Source: Pseudomonas sp. DY-1 (GTDB lineage: Bacteria > Pseudomonadota > Gammaproteobacteria > Pseudomonadales > Pseudomonadaceae). Taken from it: a stretch of 64,000 bases of DNA. Below the pieces are notes generated by a model, which was not told the origin of the DNA, did no database searches, and was given only the letters and a program-made list of their open reading frames with translations. This document shows positions 50,896 to 59,470 of the stretch, one piece after another (position 1 is the first letter of the stretch; each line of letters starts with the position of its first letter). Both the position numbers and the translations under genes were made by a program. Location: assembly GCF_003626975.1 (NCBI RefSeq), contig NZ_CP032616.1, positions 3,596,001 to 3,660,000 of the forward strand, given 5' to 3'.

Positions 50896-50918
50896 AACCC
50901 CCGGCCAGTCCGGGGGTT
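50896..50918 (+). terminator. Terminator after rpoD
   Basis: AACCCCCGG (50896-50904) pairs with CCGGGGGTT (50910-50918) across CCAGT, followed by TTCATTT. It lies 10 bp past the rpoD stop. Confidence 0.93.
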
Positions 50919-51023
50919 TTCATTTGCGTGCAGCAGCGCTCAGCGCGCTCATTTCTCTTCCAGATGGCAAGCGGCCACGTCTACACTTCGTGTCTGACAT
51001 CCCTTCAAGGAACGAGGCCGCCA

Positions 51024-54000
51024 ATGGCGCGAGCGCGGGCCCTACTGATGTTCTGGCTGGCACTCTGGACCTTCCCGGCCGGCGCCCTGACGCTCACCCC
51101 GGAAGAACAGGCCTGGCTCGACAATCACGGCGAGCTGCAACTGGGCATAGACACCTCCTGGCCCCCCTTCGAATTCCGGGACGCCCAAGGCCGTCACCAA
51201 GGCCTGGCTGCCGACTATGTCGAGTTGATCCGCCGCAAGCTGAATCTGAAGCTCACCCCGGTCGAGTCCAGAAGTTGGGCAGAAGTGCTCAAGCGAGCAC
51301 GCGAGGGTGAGCTGGATATCCTGCCCGGCGTCATGTCCACCCCGGAGCGCCAGCAGTACCTGAATTTCACCCGTCCATACCTCGACTTCCCCATCGCCAT
51401 CCTGTCCCAGACCAAGGGCCCACGGCCTTCGAACATCCAGGACCTCTACGGTCTGCGCGTCGGGGTCGTATCCGATTACGCCCCCCATGAACTCCTGCGT
51501 AACCAGCACCCCGACCTGAGCTTGCAGGGCTACCCCACAGTCGCCGCCGCGCTCCAGGCCCTGGCTACCGGTGAGGTAGATGCCTTCGTCGGCGACCTCG
51601 CGTCCAGCGTCTGGAGCCTGCGCCAGCTCAAGCTGAACGGCATCAGCATCAGCGGCGAAACGCCCTATCGCTACCAGTTGGCCATGGCGACACCGAAGAT
51701 CCATCCGCTGCTGGCCGGCATCCTCGACCGGGTATTCGCCGAGATCACCCCGGAAGAAACCGCTGCCATCCAGGAGCGCTGGGTGGGCGACGCCCTCTAC
51801 CAGCACATCGACTGGAACCGCATCCTGCTCTACGGCCTTCCGGCACTGCTGCTGGCCGGTGTGCTTGCATTCGTCATGCGCGTCAATCGCCGTCTCAGCA
51901 ATGAAATGACCAGCCGCGCCGCCCTGCAGGATGAGCTGCGAAGCAGCGAACAGCACTATCGCGGCCTGGTGGAAAGCCTCAATGCCATCGCCTGGGAGAT
52001 GCGCGTCGAAGACTACTGCTACACCTACGTCTCGCCCCATGCCGAACGCTTGCTCGGCTACCCCTTGAGCGACTGGCTGGAACAGGGGTTCTGGCGCCGC
52101 ACCCTGCACCCCGACGACGCTGGATGGGCCAATGCCTTCTGCGAAGCGGAAACCATCGCCGGCCGCGACCACAGCCTCGACTACCGCATGATCGCCGCGG
52201 ACGGCCGAGTGCTCTGGGTGCGAGACATCATCACCCTCATCCCCCACGGTGAGACACAGATGATGCGCGGCCTGATGATCGACATCACCGAGACCAAGCA
52301 GACCGAACAGGCGCTGCAACTCTCCGAGCAGAAGTTCGCCTCGGTGTTCCACAACTGCCCCGACATCATCGTCATCGCACGACGCACTGACGGCAGCCTC
52401 CTGGCGATCAACCAGACCTTCGAGCAGCAGATTGGACTCAAGGCCAGTGAGGCCCTTGGTCGCACCGCCACCGAACTCGATATCTGGGGCATTCCCGGCA
52501 TTGGTCCGAAGCTCCTCCAGCGTCTGCAGCAGGGCAATCCGCTGCACAACCTGGAAATGCCCTTCCGCCGCGCCAACGGCGAAACCTTCATCGGGCTGAT
52601 TTCTGCCCAGAACATCGACCTCGACAACACCCCCGCGCTAGTAGTCGTGGTCCGCGACGTCACCCAGCTCAAAGAAACCCAGCAACTGCTTCAAGTCTCC
52701 GAAGAAAAATTCGCCAGTGCCTTCCACGCCTCGCCGGACGGGCTGCTCATCACCCGCATCAGCGACGGGCGCCTGCTGGAAGCCAACGATGGCTTCACCC
52801 GGATCACCGGCTACAGCCAGCGCGAGATCGCCGACCGCTCCACCCTCGAGCTCGGCCTGTGGGCCAACCCGGCCGACCGCAAGCTCATGATCCAGGCGAT
52901 CCACGACCAGGGCAGCCTGTATCACTTCACCACCGCCGTACGCACCAAGGCAGGCCAAATACGAATCTGCGAGCTTTCCGCTCAGCCGATTCCTATTGGC
53001 GGCGAACCGTGCATGCTGACCATTGCCCGCGATGTCACCGAGCGCCAGCAAATGCAGGAAAAGCTGCTGCAAGCCGCCACCGTGTTCGAAAGTACGGCCG
53101 AAGGCGTGATGATCACCGACACCGAACAACGCATCACGGCCGTCAACCGTGCCTTCAGCGAGATCACCGGATACAGCGAAAGCGAGGCTCTCGGCCAATC
53201 ACCGCGCATGCTCGCCTCCGGCCAGCACGACAGCGCTTTCTACGCGGCAATGTGGCACCAGCTCGAGCGCGAGGGGCACTGGCAGGGCGAAATCTGGAAC
53301 CGCCGCAGGAACGGTGAGCCCTACCCCGAATGGCTCACCATCAGCGCTGTGCGCGACCGCCACCAGCAGGTCACCCACTACGTCGGCGTATTCGCCGATA
53401 TCTCGCCACTCAAGCACGCCCAGGCACGGCTCGACTTCCAGGCCCACCACGACTCCTTGACCGGCCTACCCAATCGCCTGCTGTTCGAAAGCCGCCTGCA
53501 GCTGGCGCTGGCCGACGCCGCCACCGAGCACCACCATGGCGCTGTCCTGTTCATTGACCTGGACCGCTTCAAACACATCAACGACAGCCTTGGCCACCCC
53601 GTGGGCGACCTGCTGCTCAAGGGCATCGCCACCCGTCTTCGCGAACAACTGCGCGACATCGACACCGTGGCCCGCCTCGGCGGCGATGAATTCATCATTC
53701 TCCTGCCCGGCCTACACAATGCCAGCGACGCGCAGACCGTAGCCAACAAGCTGCTGGCCTGCTTCGAAGCGCCGATCCCTGCCGGCCAGCACGAGTTTTT
53801 CATGAGTGCCAGCATTGGCATCAGCCTGTTCCCCGAACACGGCCTCGACGTCGCCACCGTGGTCAAGAATGCCGACGCCGCCATGTACCGGGCCAAGGCC
53901 CGCGGCCGCAATCGCATCGAGTTCTACACCCGCGACCTCACCAGCCAGGCGACCGAGCGGATGGCCCTCGAGACCGAACTGCGCCGCGCGCTGGAACGCA

Positions 54001-54758
54001 ATGAATTGTCCCTCAGCTACCAGCCCAAGTTCAGCCTCCAGCACCAGACACTGGTTGGCGCTGAAGCCCTGGTGCGCTGGTATCACCCGCAATTCGGCGA
54101 GATTCCCCCGGAGCGCTTCATTCCCCTCGCTGAAGAGTGCGGCCTGATCCTCCCGCTGGGCGACTGGGTGCTGGAACACGCCTGCAGGCAGATGCAGCAA
54201 TGGCAGGAAGACCATGCCCCGTTCGGCCCACTCTCGGTGAACCTCGCCGGCGCCCAATTGCGCCAACCGCTCTTGATGGAACGCTTGCGGCTGCTCCTCC
54301 AGGGACTTGGACTCGAGCCCCAGCGCCTGCAACTGGAAATCACCGAAAGCTTCATCATGAGCCAGGCAGAAGAAGCGCTCAGTGTGCTGCACAGCCTCAA
54401 GACCCTCGGCGTGCAGCTGGCCATCGACGACTTCGGCACCGGCTACTCCTCACTCAGCTACCTCAAGCGCCTCCCGTTGGATGTGCTGAAGATCGACAAG
54501 TCGTTCGTACGTGGCCTGCCGGACGACCCCAATGACGCTGCCATCAGCCGCGCCATCATCGCTCTCGGCCGCAGCATGCAACTCACCGTCATCGCCGAAG
54601 GCGTCGAAACCAAGGCCCAGGAGTACTTCCTCGCAGCCGAAGGATGTGAACAGATTCAAGGCTTTATCGTCAGCGCAGCGCTGCCAGCCGAGACTTTCGC
54701 CCGCAAATTCCTCAGCCCCCAGCCCGCGATTGGCGCCCAGCAAAAGGCGCCTGTATAA
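51024..54758 (+). CDS. rmcA: RmcA-like redox-sensing c-di-GMP phosphodiesterase/cyclase
   Basis: A 1,244-residue membrane signalling protein. A signal sequence is followed by a periplasmic SBP_bac_3 domain (about residues 28-260), a membrane helix (about 267-288), four PAS domains (about 305-430, 435-560, 560-680, 690-815), a GGDEF domain with intact RLGGDEF near residue 886 and an EAL domain with EAL at 1014-1016 and later DDFGTGYSS. In P. aeruginosa this protein (PA0575) lowers c-di-GMP according to redox state and shapes colony biofilms. The start at 51024 was chosen because the signal peptide begins there. The TAA stop lies within the -10 box of the downstream tRNA promoter. Confidence 0.9.
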   Translation: MARARALLMFWLALWTFPAGALTLTPEEQAWLDNHGELQLGIDTSWPPFEFRDAQGRHQGLAADYVELIRRKLNLKLTPVESRSWAEVLKRAREGELDILPGVMSTPERQQYLNFTRPYLDFPIAILSQTKGPRPSNIQDLYGLRVGVVSDYAPHELLRNQHPDLSLQGYPTVAAALQALATGEVDAFVGDLASSVWSLRQLKLNGISISGETPYRYQLAMATPKIHPLLAGILDRVFAEITPEETAAIQERWVGDALYQHIDWNRILLYGLPALLLAGVLAFVMRVNRRLSNEMTSRAALQDELRSSEQHYRGLVESLNAIAWEMRVEDYCYTYVSPHAERLLGYPLSDWLEQGFWRRTLHPDDAGWANAFCEAETIAGRDHSLDYRMIAADGRVLWVRDIITLIPHGETQMMRGLMIDITETKQTEQALQLSEQKFASVFHNCPDIIVIARRTDGSLLAINQTFEQQIGLKASEALGRTATELDIWGIPGIGPKLLQRLQQGNPLHNLEMPFRRANGETFIGLISAQNIDLDNTPALVVVVRDVTQLKETQQLLQVSEEKFASAFHASPDGLLITRISDGRLLEANDGFTRITGYSQREIADRSTLELGLWANPADRKLMIQAIHDQGSLYHFTTAVRTKAGQIRICELSAQPIPIGGEPCMLTIARDVTERQQMQEKLLQAATVFESTAEGVMITDTEQRITAVNRAFSEITGYSESEALGQSPRMLASGQHDSAFYAAMWHQLEREGHWQGEIWNRRRNGEPYPEWLTISAVRDRHQQVTHYVGVFADISPLKHAQARLDFQAHHDSLTGLPNRLLFESRLQLALADAATEHHHGAVLFIDLDRFKHINDSLGHPVGDLLLKGIATRLREQLRDIDTVARLGGDEFIILLPGLHNASDAQTVANKLLACFEAPIPAGQHEFFMSASIGISLFPEHGLDVATVVKNADAAMYRAKARGRNRIEFYTRDLTSQATERMALETELRRALERNELSLSYQPKFSLQHQTLVGAEALVRWYHPQFGEIPPERFIPLAEECGLILPLGDWVLEHACRQMQQWQEDHAPFGPLSVNLAGAQLRQPLLMERLRLLLQGLGLEPQRLQLEITESFIMSQAEEALSVLHSLKTLGVQLAIDDFGTGYSSLSYLKRLPLDVLKIDKSFVRGLPDDPNDAAISRAIIALGRSMQLTVIAEGVETKAQEYFLAAEGCEQIQGFIVSAALPAETFARKFLSPQPAIGAQQKAPV

Positions 54759-54759
54759 T
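54731..54759 (+). promoter_or_regulatory. tRNA promoter inside the 3' end of rmcA
   Basis: TGGCGC (54731-54736) and TATAAT (54754-54759) are 17 bp apart; the -10 box contains the rmcA TAA stop (54756-54758). The tRNA begins 14 bp after the -10 box. Confidence 0.65.
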
Positions 54760-54773
54760 CCGCCGGCCTTCTG

Positions 54774-54850
54774 GGGCCTATAGCTCAGTCGGTTAGAGCA
54801 GAGGACTCATAATCCTTTGGTCCACGGTTCGAGTCCGTGTGGGCCCACCA
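54774..54850 (+). tRNA. tRNA with CAT anticodon, probably tRNA-Ile2 (lysidine-modified)
   Basis: A 77-nt cloverleaf with an encoded CCA end. The acceptor stem GGGCCTA pairs with TGGGCCC with one G-T pair; the D-loop has GGTTAGA, the T-loop GGTTCGAGTCC, and the anticodon loop CTCATAA gives CAT. The anticodon stem GGACT/AATCC-type sequence resembles the minor tRNA-Ile that reads AUA after lysidine modification, not initiator or elongator Met; annotation pipelines may call it Met. Its 3' half is the likely integration site of the neighbouring recombinase. Confidence 0.95.
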
Positions 54851-54854
54851 AATC

Positions 54855-54879
54855 AAAAGCCGCGCATTGCGCGGCTTTT
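54855..54879 (+). terminator. tRNA terminator
   Basis: AAAAGCCGCGC (54855-54865) pairs with GCGCGGCTTTT (54869-54879) across ATT and continues into T residues. It directly follows the CCA end. Confidence 0.9.
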
Positions 54880-54978
54880 TCATTCCAGCGCCAAAATCAG
54901 CTAGACCAGTCCTATAGTCCAAAGGTACAAATTCAGTACAGTGCCGGTACAGCGGCACGCTTTGGGAGCAGGAAAGAG

Positions 54979-56052
54979 ATGGCCACCATCGTCAAAACGG
55001 ATGCCGGCACCTGGAAGGCTCTGGTGCGCAAAACCGGCTGGCCGACCAACACCAAAACCTTCCGCACCAAGCGCGATGCCGAAGACTGGGCTCGCCGCAC
55101 CGAAGACGAAATGGTCAGGGGCGTGTACATCCAACGCAGCGGCTCCGAGCGCATGACCTTGGAAATGGCGCTGAAGCGCTATCTCAGCGAAATCAGCCCC
55201 ACCAAGAAGCCGACCACCCAGCGCGCCGAAGCCACCAAAGCCCAACAGCTGATCAGCCACCTGGGCAAGTACTCCATGGCCGCCCTCTCCGCCGAGATCA
55301 TCGCCGGCTACCGCGACACCCGCCTCGCTTCGATCACCAATCGCGGTAAGCCCACCAGCAACAACACCGTGCGCCTGGAGCTGGCCCTACTCAGCCACCT
55401 GTTCACCGTGGCAATTCAGGAGTGGGGCCTGGGCCTCAGCTTCAACCCGGTTCTGAACATCCGCAAACCCAGCCCTGGCGAGGGCCGTGACCGGCGCTTG
55501 TCTGCAGAGGAGGAACGCCGCCTGCTGACAGCCGTAAACAATCACAGCAATCCCATGCTTGGCTGGATCGTCCGCATCGCCCTGGAAACCGGCATGCGCT
55601 CATCTGAGATCACATCCCTGCGCCGGCATCAGGTCGACATGCAAAAGCGCGTGGTGCGCCTCTCCGACACCAAGAACGACAGCGCACGCACTGTGCCGCT
55701 GAGCAAATGGGCGACAGAAACCTTCCAGGCAGCGCTGAACAACCCTGTGCGGCCGATAGACTGTGATTTGGTGTTCTTTGGCGAGCCGGGCAAGAACGGT
55801 AAGCGAAGCCCCTACGCATTTACCAAGACCTGGGGCCTGCTGAAGACCAAGCTCGGTATGCCCGACCTGCGCTTTCACGATCTGCGCCATGAAGCAGTCA
55901 GCCGGCTGGTCGAGGGCGGCCTATCCGATCAGGAGGTCTCGGCCATCAGCGGCCACAAGTCGATGCAGATGCTTAAGCGCTACACTCACCTACGTGCCGA
56001 AGACCTTGTTAGCAAGCTAGATAAGCTGAGTCACGGGCGCAAAGTGCCGTAG
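54979..56052 (+). CDS. Tyrosine-type site-specific recombinase (integrase)
   Basis: A 357-residue phage-type integrase: N-terminal AP2-like arm-binding region (KTDAGTWKALVRKTGW), a core-binding domain (about 65-165) and the catalytic domain with Arg207 (TGMRSSE), His300-x2-Arg303 (HDLRHEA), His326 (SGHKS) and Tyr335 (KRYTHLR). All catalytic residues are present, so it should be active. The start at 54979 has an AGGAAAG site; the frame is open back to 54817, inside the tRNA, but that part has no family similarity. It converges on the next gene with 15 bp between stops. Confidence 0.93.
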   Translation: MATIVKTDAGTWKALVRKTGWPTNTKTFRTKRDAEDWARRTEDEMVRGVYIQRSGSERMTLEMALKRYLSEISPTKKPTTQRAEATKAQQLISHLGKYSMAALSAEIIAGYRDTRLASITNRGKPTSNNTVRLELALLSHLFTVAIQEWGLGLSFNPVLNIRKPSPGEGRDRRLSAEEERRLLTAVNNHSNPMLGWIVRIALETGMRSSEITSLRRHQVDMQKRVVRLSDTKNDSARTVPLSKWATETFQAALNNPVRPIDCDLVFFGEPGKNGKRSPYAFTKTWGLLKTKLGMPDLRFHDLRHEAVSRLVEGGLSDQEVSAISGHKSMQMLKRYTHLRAEDLVSKLDKLSHGRKVP

Positions 56053-56067
56053 CTGACACGATCGCTA

Positions 56068-57039
56068 TCACAGCTGTCGGAATGACGCAGCCGCCTTTGC
56101 CGGCCGCCCCGCTCCTGCCCTACCGCCACCCCAATTATCTCGGCGCTCGGCTGCCGCTCCGAGCCAAGCCTCCGCACGAAGCAGAAGATCAAAAACAGCC
56201 GTGAGATCATCCACTAGATCGCGGTGGAAGTCCGCCCTTTGCTCGCGCATCTCACCAATTTCCAGGCTGTGATCATCCAGAGCCCGGATCAAGGTAGGCA
56301 ACATGAAGGCCCCGCCGGGCCTTCCAACTCGCTCAATCACAAACTGCCATACATGCGGCCTGTAGCGTTCGAGCCAAGGAGCAACCCGAACAATCTCAAT
56401 TGCCTCCCTCCACTGGGAACGCAATTTCTCTTTCCGTGCCTGACTGGAGAGAGCGCGAATATGGTCATTGAACTGTGGCGACAGCTTCCGACCAAACCAG
56501 TAGCCATCGCGGGCTTGAGATGACTGCCCAGTTGTACCTACAGCCGGAACTCGGTGTTCTCTGCAGTGCTTCCCTGCACCCAACACGTAACGCCAGCACA
56601 AGGCGCAGAACTTACGGGCGGGAAGTGCAGCTCCATGCCCATAAAAAACGTTGATTGCAGGCCCAAGAGCCATTAGCTGGCCGAGCGAAACTATTGAATC
56701 TGATGGCGAACGGTTTGAGGTGCAGCTCAAGGAACGGCCTTGCTTGGCAAATGTCGCCCATCTCAGCTCCCGTCCGCTCAGAAAGGCGCACGCAGAACTC
56801 AGCTCAGCGATCAAACGCGGACGATCTGGAAGATCCGCCATAGCCTCAATTTTCGCTAACAGCTCGCCGACATACTTTTTAAGCGTGAGCCTGAAATGCA
56901 CTGGCCTCAAGGCTCCTTTCGCAGCTTGCTCCGAAAGATCAACAACAAGTGGATACCACTCATTCACGAGCCACCACCCGTGCGCCTTGTAAAGATAGAA
57001 AACGAGGGAGTTCACCTGCCGTTTTCCAGTGGAGTTCAT
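56068..57039 (-). CDS. Unknown element-borne protein with a CxxC...CxxH motif
   Basis: I do not recognise this 323-residue protein. A zinc-finger-like segment is visible near residues 142-160: FCALCWRYV followed by HCREHR. The N-terminal 60 residues look helical with aromatic clusters (GWWLVNEWYPLV), the middle has a WREAIEIVRVAPWLERYRPHVW segment, and the C-terminus is basic, ending with GGGRAGAGRPAKAA. It is the only minus-strand gene of the putative element, convergent with the integrase and divergent from the small AlpA-like gene. The ATG at 57039 has an AAGGG site. It may be a nucleic-acid-binding protein, but that is a guess from the motif. Confidence 0.6.
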   Translation of the reverse strand: MNSTGKRQVNSLVFYLYKAHGWWLVNEWYPLVVDLSEQAAKGALRPVHFRLTLKKYVGELLAKIEAMADLPDRPRLIAELSSACAFLSGRELRWATFAKQGRSLSCTSNRSPSDSIVSLGQLMALGPAINVFYGHGAALPARKFCALCWRYVLGAGKHCREHRVPAVGTTGQSSQARDGYWFGRKLSPQFNDHIRALSSQARKEKLRSQWREAIEIVRVAPWLERYRPHVWQFVIERVGRPGGAFMLPTLIRALDDHSLEIGEMREQRADFHRDLVDDLTAVFDLLLRAEAWLGAAAERRDNWGGGRAGAGRPAKAAASFRQL

Positions 57040-57085
57040 GCCAGAGACCCTTCAGTGCGAAATCAAGAAATCTGCGAAAAACCGC

Positions 57086-57103
57086 TATAGACCACCATCT
57101 ATA
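57086..57103. promoter_or_regulatory. Palindrome in the divergent promoter region of the element
   Basis: TATAGA (57086-57091) and TCTATA (57098-57103) flank CCACCA, between the two divergent element genes. It could be an operator for the AlpA-like protein. Confidence 0.35.
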
Positions 57104-57200
57104 AGGCCTACGGCGCTTTTCAAGTGGCAAATCTTACAACTTAATTCAGCGTGAAGAATGTCTCTAGGATTTAGCCGTAACTGAACCTAGGAGCAACGAC

Positions 57201-57428
57201 ATGCCGACAACCCAAGATATTCTGACCGAGCGCTGCGGGATCCTGATGACCTATGAACAGCTCGGCGAAATCATGCATCGCAGCCCTGAAGCACTGCGGA
57301 TCACGCTCTCCGACAACAGAACCGACTGGGCAAGAAGCATCAACGCCGCCAAGCTCAAGTGGGGGCGCCGAGTGCTTTTCCGCACCGCAGATATTGCGAG
57401 ATTGATCGACCAAGGCCTCAACGACTAA
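57201..57428 (+). CDS. Small AlpA/Xis-like DNA-binding protein
   Basis: A 75-residue protein. The pattern MTYEQLGEIMHRSPEALRIT, then INAAKLKWGRRVLFRTADIARLID, fits a winged helix-turn-helix of the MerR/excisionase type: recognition helix, beta wing (WGRRVLF), then a final helix. Such proteins act as excisionases or activators of the integrase in satellites and integrative elements. Good TAGGAG site. It is 31 bp upstream of the replication-like gene, probably in one transcript. Confidence 0.65.
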   Translation: MPTTQDILTERCGILMTYEQLGEIMHRSPEALRITLSDNRTDWARSINAAKLKWGRRVLFRTADIARLIDQGLND

Positions 57429-57459
57429 TCAGCCCAGCACTCATTACAAGCGTCCGATC

Positions 57460-58227
57460 ATGAGCATAAAAATCTCAAGTTTGGTGTGGGAACACTACCC
57501 TGCCGGCGGCTGTGAGCTGCTCACAGCTTTGGCCTATGCCGACCACGCGCACGATGACGGCACCAACATCCGGCCGAGTGTGGCTTACATCGCCCGAAAA
57601 ACTCGCCAAAGTGAACGTACCGTCCAGCGCCACCTTGCTCAAATGAAGAAGAGCGGCTGGCTACTGACAGTCAGATACGCCAAAGGCGGTCGCAATTTTG
57701 TGACGGAATATCGAGTAAACCCTCGGTGGATAACTAACCCTGACAATATGTCACCCTTTTCCAAAGAAGAGGATGAAGCCCTGACAAATCAGGTACAGAA
57801 AGATGACAGCAGAGGCATACAAAGGGTGACCCCCATGTCACCCCAACCACCAAGAACCGTAAAGGAACCTAAAACAGGCCAAGGGAAAGATGCCCCTGCG
57901 CCCACCGAAGCATTTCCTGCATCGAAACAAGCTGTAGTCCAGAAGCTGCTACAGCAATGCCCTATCGAATTTCGGCAGCTCGTGATTAACGAAATCTCCG
58001 CCCGAATTACAGCAGGCCAGGTTCGCAACCCGGTCGGCTTACTTCGGAAACTTATAGAACTGGCTCAACAAGGCAACTTCGTGCCCAGCGCCAAGTCACT
58101 ACCGCAACCCCAAGGCAGATCACAGCGCAAGCCGGACCAAGATCGAGAACCCGACAAGCGCTATGGCAATCAGTCGATCCAGGCAGTAATGGAGCTGCTC
58201 GGGATGCCCATCAAAGTTAAAAGCTGA
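57460..58227 (+). CDS. Helix-turn-helix, replication-initiator-like protein
   Basis: A 255-residue protein. Residues 1-85 are a winged helix with YIARKTRQSERTVQRHLAQMKKSGWL, the arrangement of N-terminal domains of phage/plasmid replication proteins. The middle (about 90-145) is a polar linker. The C-terminal part has VVQKLLQQCPIEFRQLVINE and RNPVGLLRKLIELAQQG, a motif found in proteins of small integrative elements. A replication or regulatory role is inferred. It is AT-richer and uses codons rarer in the flanking core genes. Confidence 0.6.
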   Translation: MSIKISSLVWEHYPAGGCELLTALAYADHAHDDGTNIRPSVAYIARKTRQSERTVQRHLAQMKKSGWLLTVRYAKGGRNFVTEYRVNPRWITNPDNMSPFSKEEDEALTNQVQKDDSRGIQRVTPMSPQPPRTVKEPKTGQGKDAPAPTEAFPASKQAVVQKLLQQCPIEFRQLVINEISARITAGQVRNPVGLLRKLIELAQQGNFVPSAKSLPQPQGRSQRKPDQDREPDKRYGNQSIQAVMELLGMPIKVKS

Positions 58228-58433
58228 CGATTAAAGCTGGTAGCTTGACTAAGGGCAGTTTGAGTACAACACCGACCATGAAAGATCTCGGGCTTGCAGG
58301 CATCTGTCGACGCCAGGTGGAAGCGCCGGCACCGTCACCGGAGCGGGCATGTGGCCAAACATCCACTGAAGCGCGCAAGTAGGCCCACCTAAGGCACGTG
58401 GGGAAGTACGCGCGCGATGCACCGCGCTAAAAG

Positions 58434-59336
58434 TTATTTGCTCACAACCAGCACTTGTGAGAGACGCTCGGTCGCAAGCGCCAGGAAGCAACGCGTTTTT
58501 GCTGGCAGCCTGCCTTGGTGTGCATAAAGTAAGTTCACTGGGGATGGCGTGGGCTCGTACTCCCTCAAGAGACGGACCAGCGAGTTCTGGGCGAACTGGG
58601 AAGCGGCCTGGTAGCACAGCACCCGGGTGAGACCCAGGCCACTCGTAGCGGCGGCCACGGCCGCATCGGCGGTGTTCACGGACAGGCGAGAGCGGATCGG
58701 CACCCGCGTCGTGCCCTTCGAGCTGGAAAACGACCACGCATGTGATGGCGAGAGGCCTGAGAAGGTCACGCACTCGTGGTTACGCAGATCGGACGGGGTC
58801 TCTGGCGTCCCATGCTTCTCAAGGTATGCGGGACTGGCGCACACCACTCTGGTGATCTCGCCTACCTGTCTAGCCGTCAAGCCGCTGTCGGGAAGGACCC
58901 CAATGCGCACGGCCACGTCGATATTCTCCTCGAGCAGGTTCGCATTGGTGTCGCTGAGCACCAGGCGAACGTTCATGTCGTCGGACCGACTCAAGAGCTC
59001 CATGACAATCGGCAGCACATGGTCGCGCCCGAACATCAAAGGTGCGGCGATGACCAGCTCGCCCCTCGGATTCATGCTGCCGCCGATCGCTGTTCGTTCG
59101 GCTTCGGCCACACGATCCAGGATCTCGCGAGATGCAACCAGATAGTCACGTCCCGCATCAGTCAGCGTCAGTTGCCGCGTCGATCGGGTCATCAACCGCA
59201 CGCCTAGGTGAGCCTCCAGATCAGCCAACTTCCGGCTGACCGAGGGAAGTGGCATTTGCAATCGCCGCCCAGCAGCTGAAAGGCTTCCTTCATCCGCTGC
59301 AGCGACGAAAACAGTCATGGCTTCTATGCGATCCAT
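58434..59336 (-). CDS. LysR-family transcriptional regulator
   Basis: A 300-residue LysR-type regulator of the CrgA-like branch. The helix-turn-helix (SLSAAGRRLQMPLPSVSRKLADLE) is at residues 17-40, with ARLGVRLMTR-type follow-up (HLGVRLMTRSTRQLTLT). The effector domain starts near residue 90 (GELVIAAP). It is divergent from the MFS gene across 134 bp and probably controls it, and perhaps the efflux genes beyond. The ATG at 59336 has only a weak ribosome-binding site. Confidence 0.9.
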   Translation of the reverse strand: MDRIEAMTVFVAAADEGSLSAAGRRLQMPLPSVSRKLADLEAHLGVRLMTRSTRQLTLTDAGRDYLVASREILDRVAEAERTAIGGSMNPRGELVIAAPLMFGRDHVLPIVMELLSRSDDMNVRLVLSDTNANLLEENIDVAVRIGVLPDSGLTARQVGEITRVVCASPAYLEKHGTPETPSDLRNHECVTFSGLSPSHAWSFSSSKGTTRVPIRSRLSVNTADAAVAAATSGLGLTRVLCYQAASQFAQNSLVRLLREYEPTPSPVNLLYAHQGRLPAKTRCFLALATERLSQVLVVSK

Positions 59337-59357
59337 ATTTTCACTTTTCGAGATACT

Positions 59358-59370
59358 GACTCTTAAAGTC
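59358..59370. promoter_or_regulatory. Candidate LysR-type operator in the divergent spacer
   Basis: GACT-CTTAA-AGTC is a perfect 13-bp dyad, 22 bp from the regulator start and 101 bp from the MFS start. A related AGTC follows at 59373-59376. The spacing is compatible with a LysR box, T-N11-A-like. Confidence 0.4.
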
Positions 59371-59470
59371 GCAGTCTAGTTCTCCATATTGAGAGTGTCT
59401 ACATTGCACTGGCCGAGGTTCTCTCGGCTTCGCAGCTATCCCGACGACTTGGAAACCTTGGAAAACTTCA

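Larger units (their letters stand above)
54811..58250 (+). mobile_element. Putative small integrative element at the tRNA 3' end
   Basis: A tyrosine recombinase next to a tRNA 3' end, a protein with a Cys-x2-Cys zinc-like motif, an AlpA/Xis-like small protein and a helix-turn-helix replication-like protein fit the layout of a satellite or integrative plasmid-like element of about 3.3 kb. The left boundary would be the duplicated tRNA 3' part. I found no second copy of that sequence, so the right boundary (about 58,250) is only where element-type genes end; 58,228-58,433 holds no gene I can support. The right half is visibly AT-richer than the flanking core genes. Confidence 0.5.

Noticed and set aside
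49014..50897. 627-codon open frame antisense to rpoD
   Set aside because: Typical GC-rich antisense frame; rpoD is unmistakable on the plus strand.
51042..52547. 501-codon open frame antisense to rmcA
   Set aside because: Shadow of the PAS-rich coding sequence with no recognisable domain or start signal.
58370..58400. Possible attR (AGGCCCACC near 58,380)
   Set aside because: Only about 8-9 bp match the tRNA 3' end, too short for a tRNA-targeting att core and expected by chance.
58249..58773. 174-codon minus-strand frame overlapping the LysR 3' end
   Set aside because: It uses another frame of the LysR gene and non-coding sequence; no start signal or recognisable domain. The segment 58,228-58,433 shows no gene I can support.
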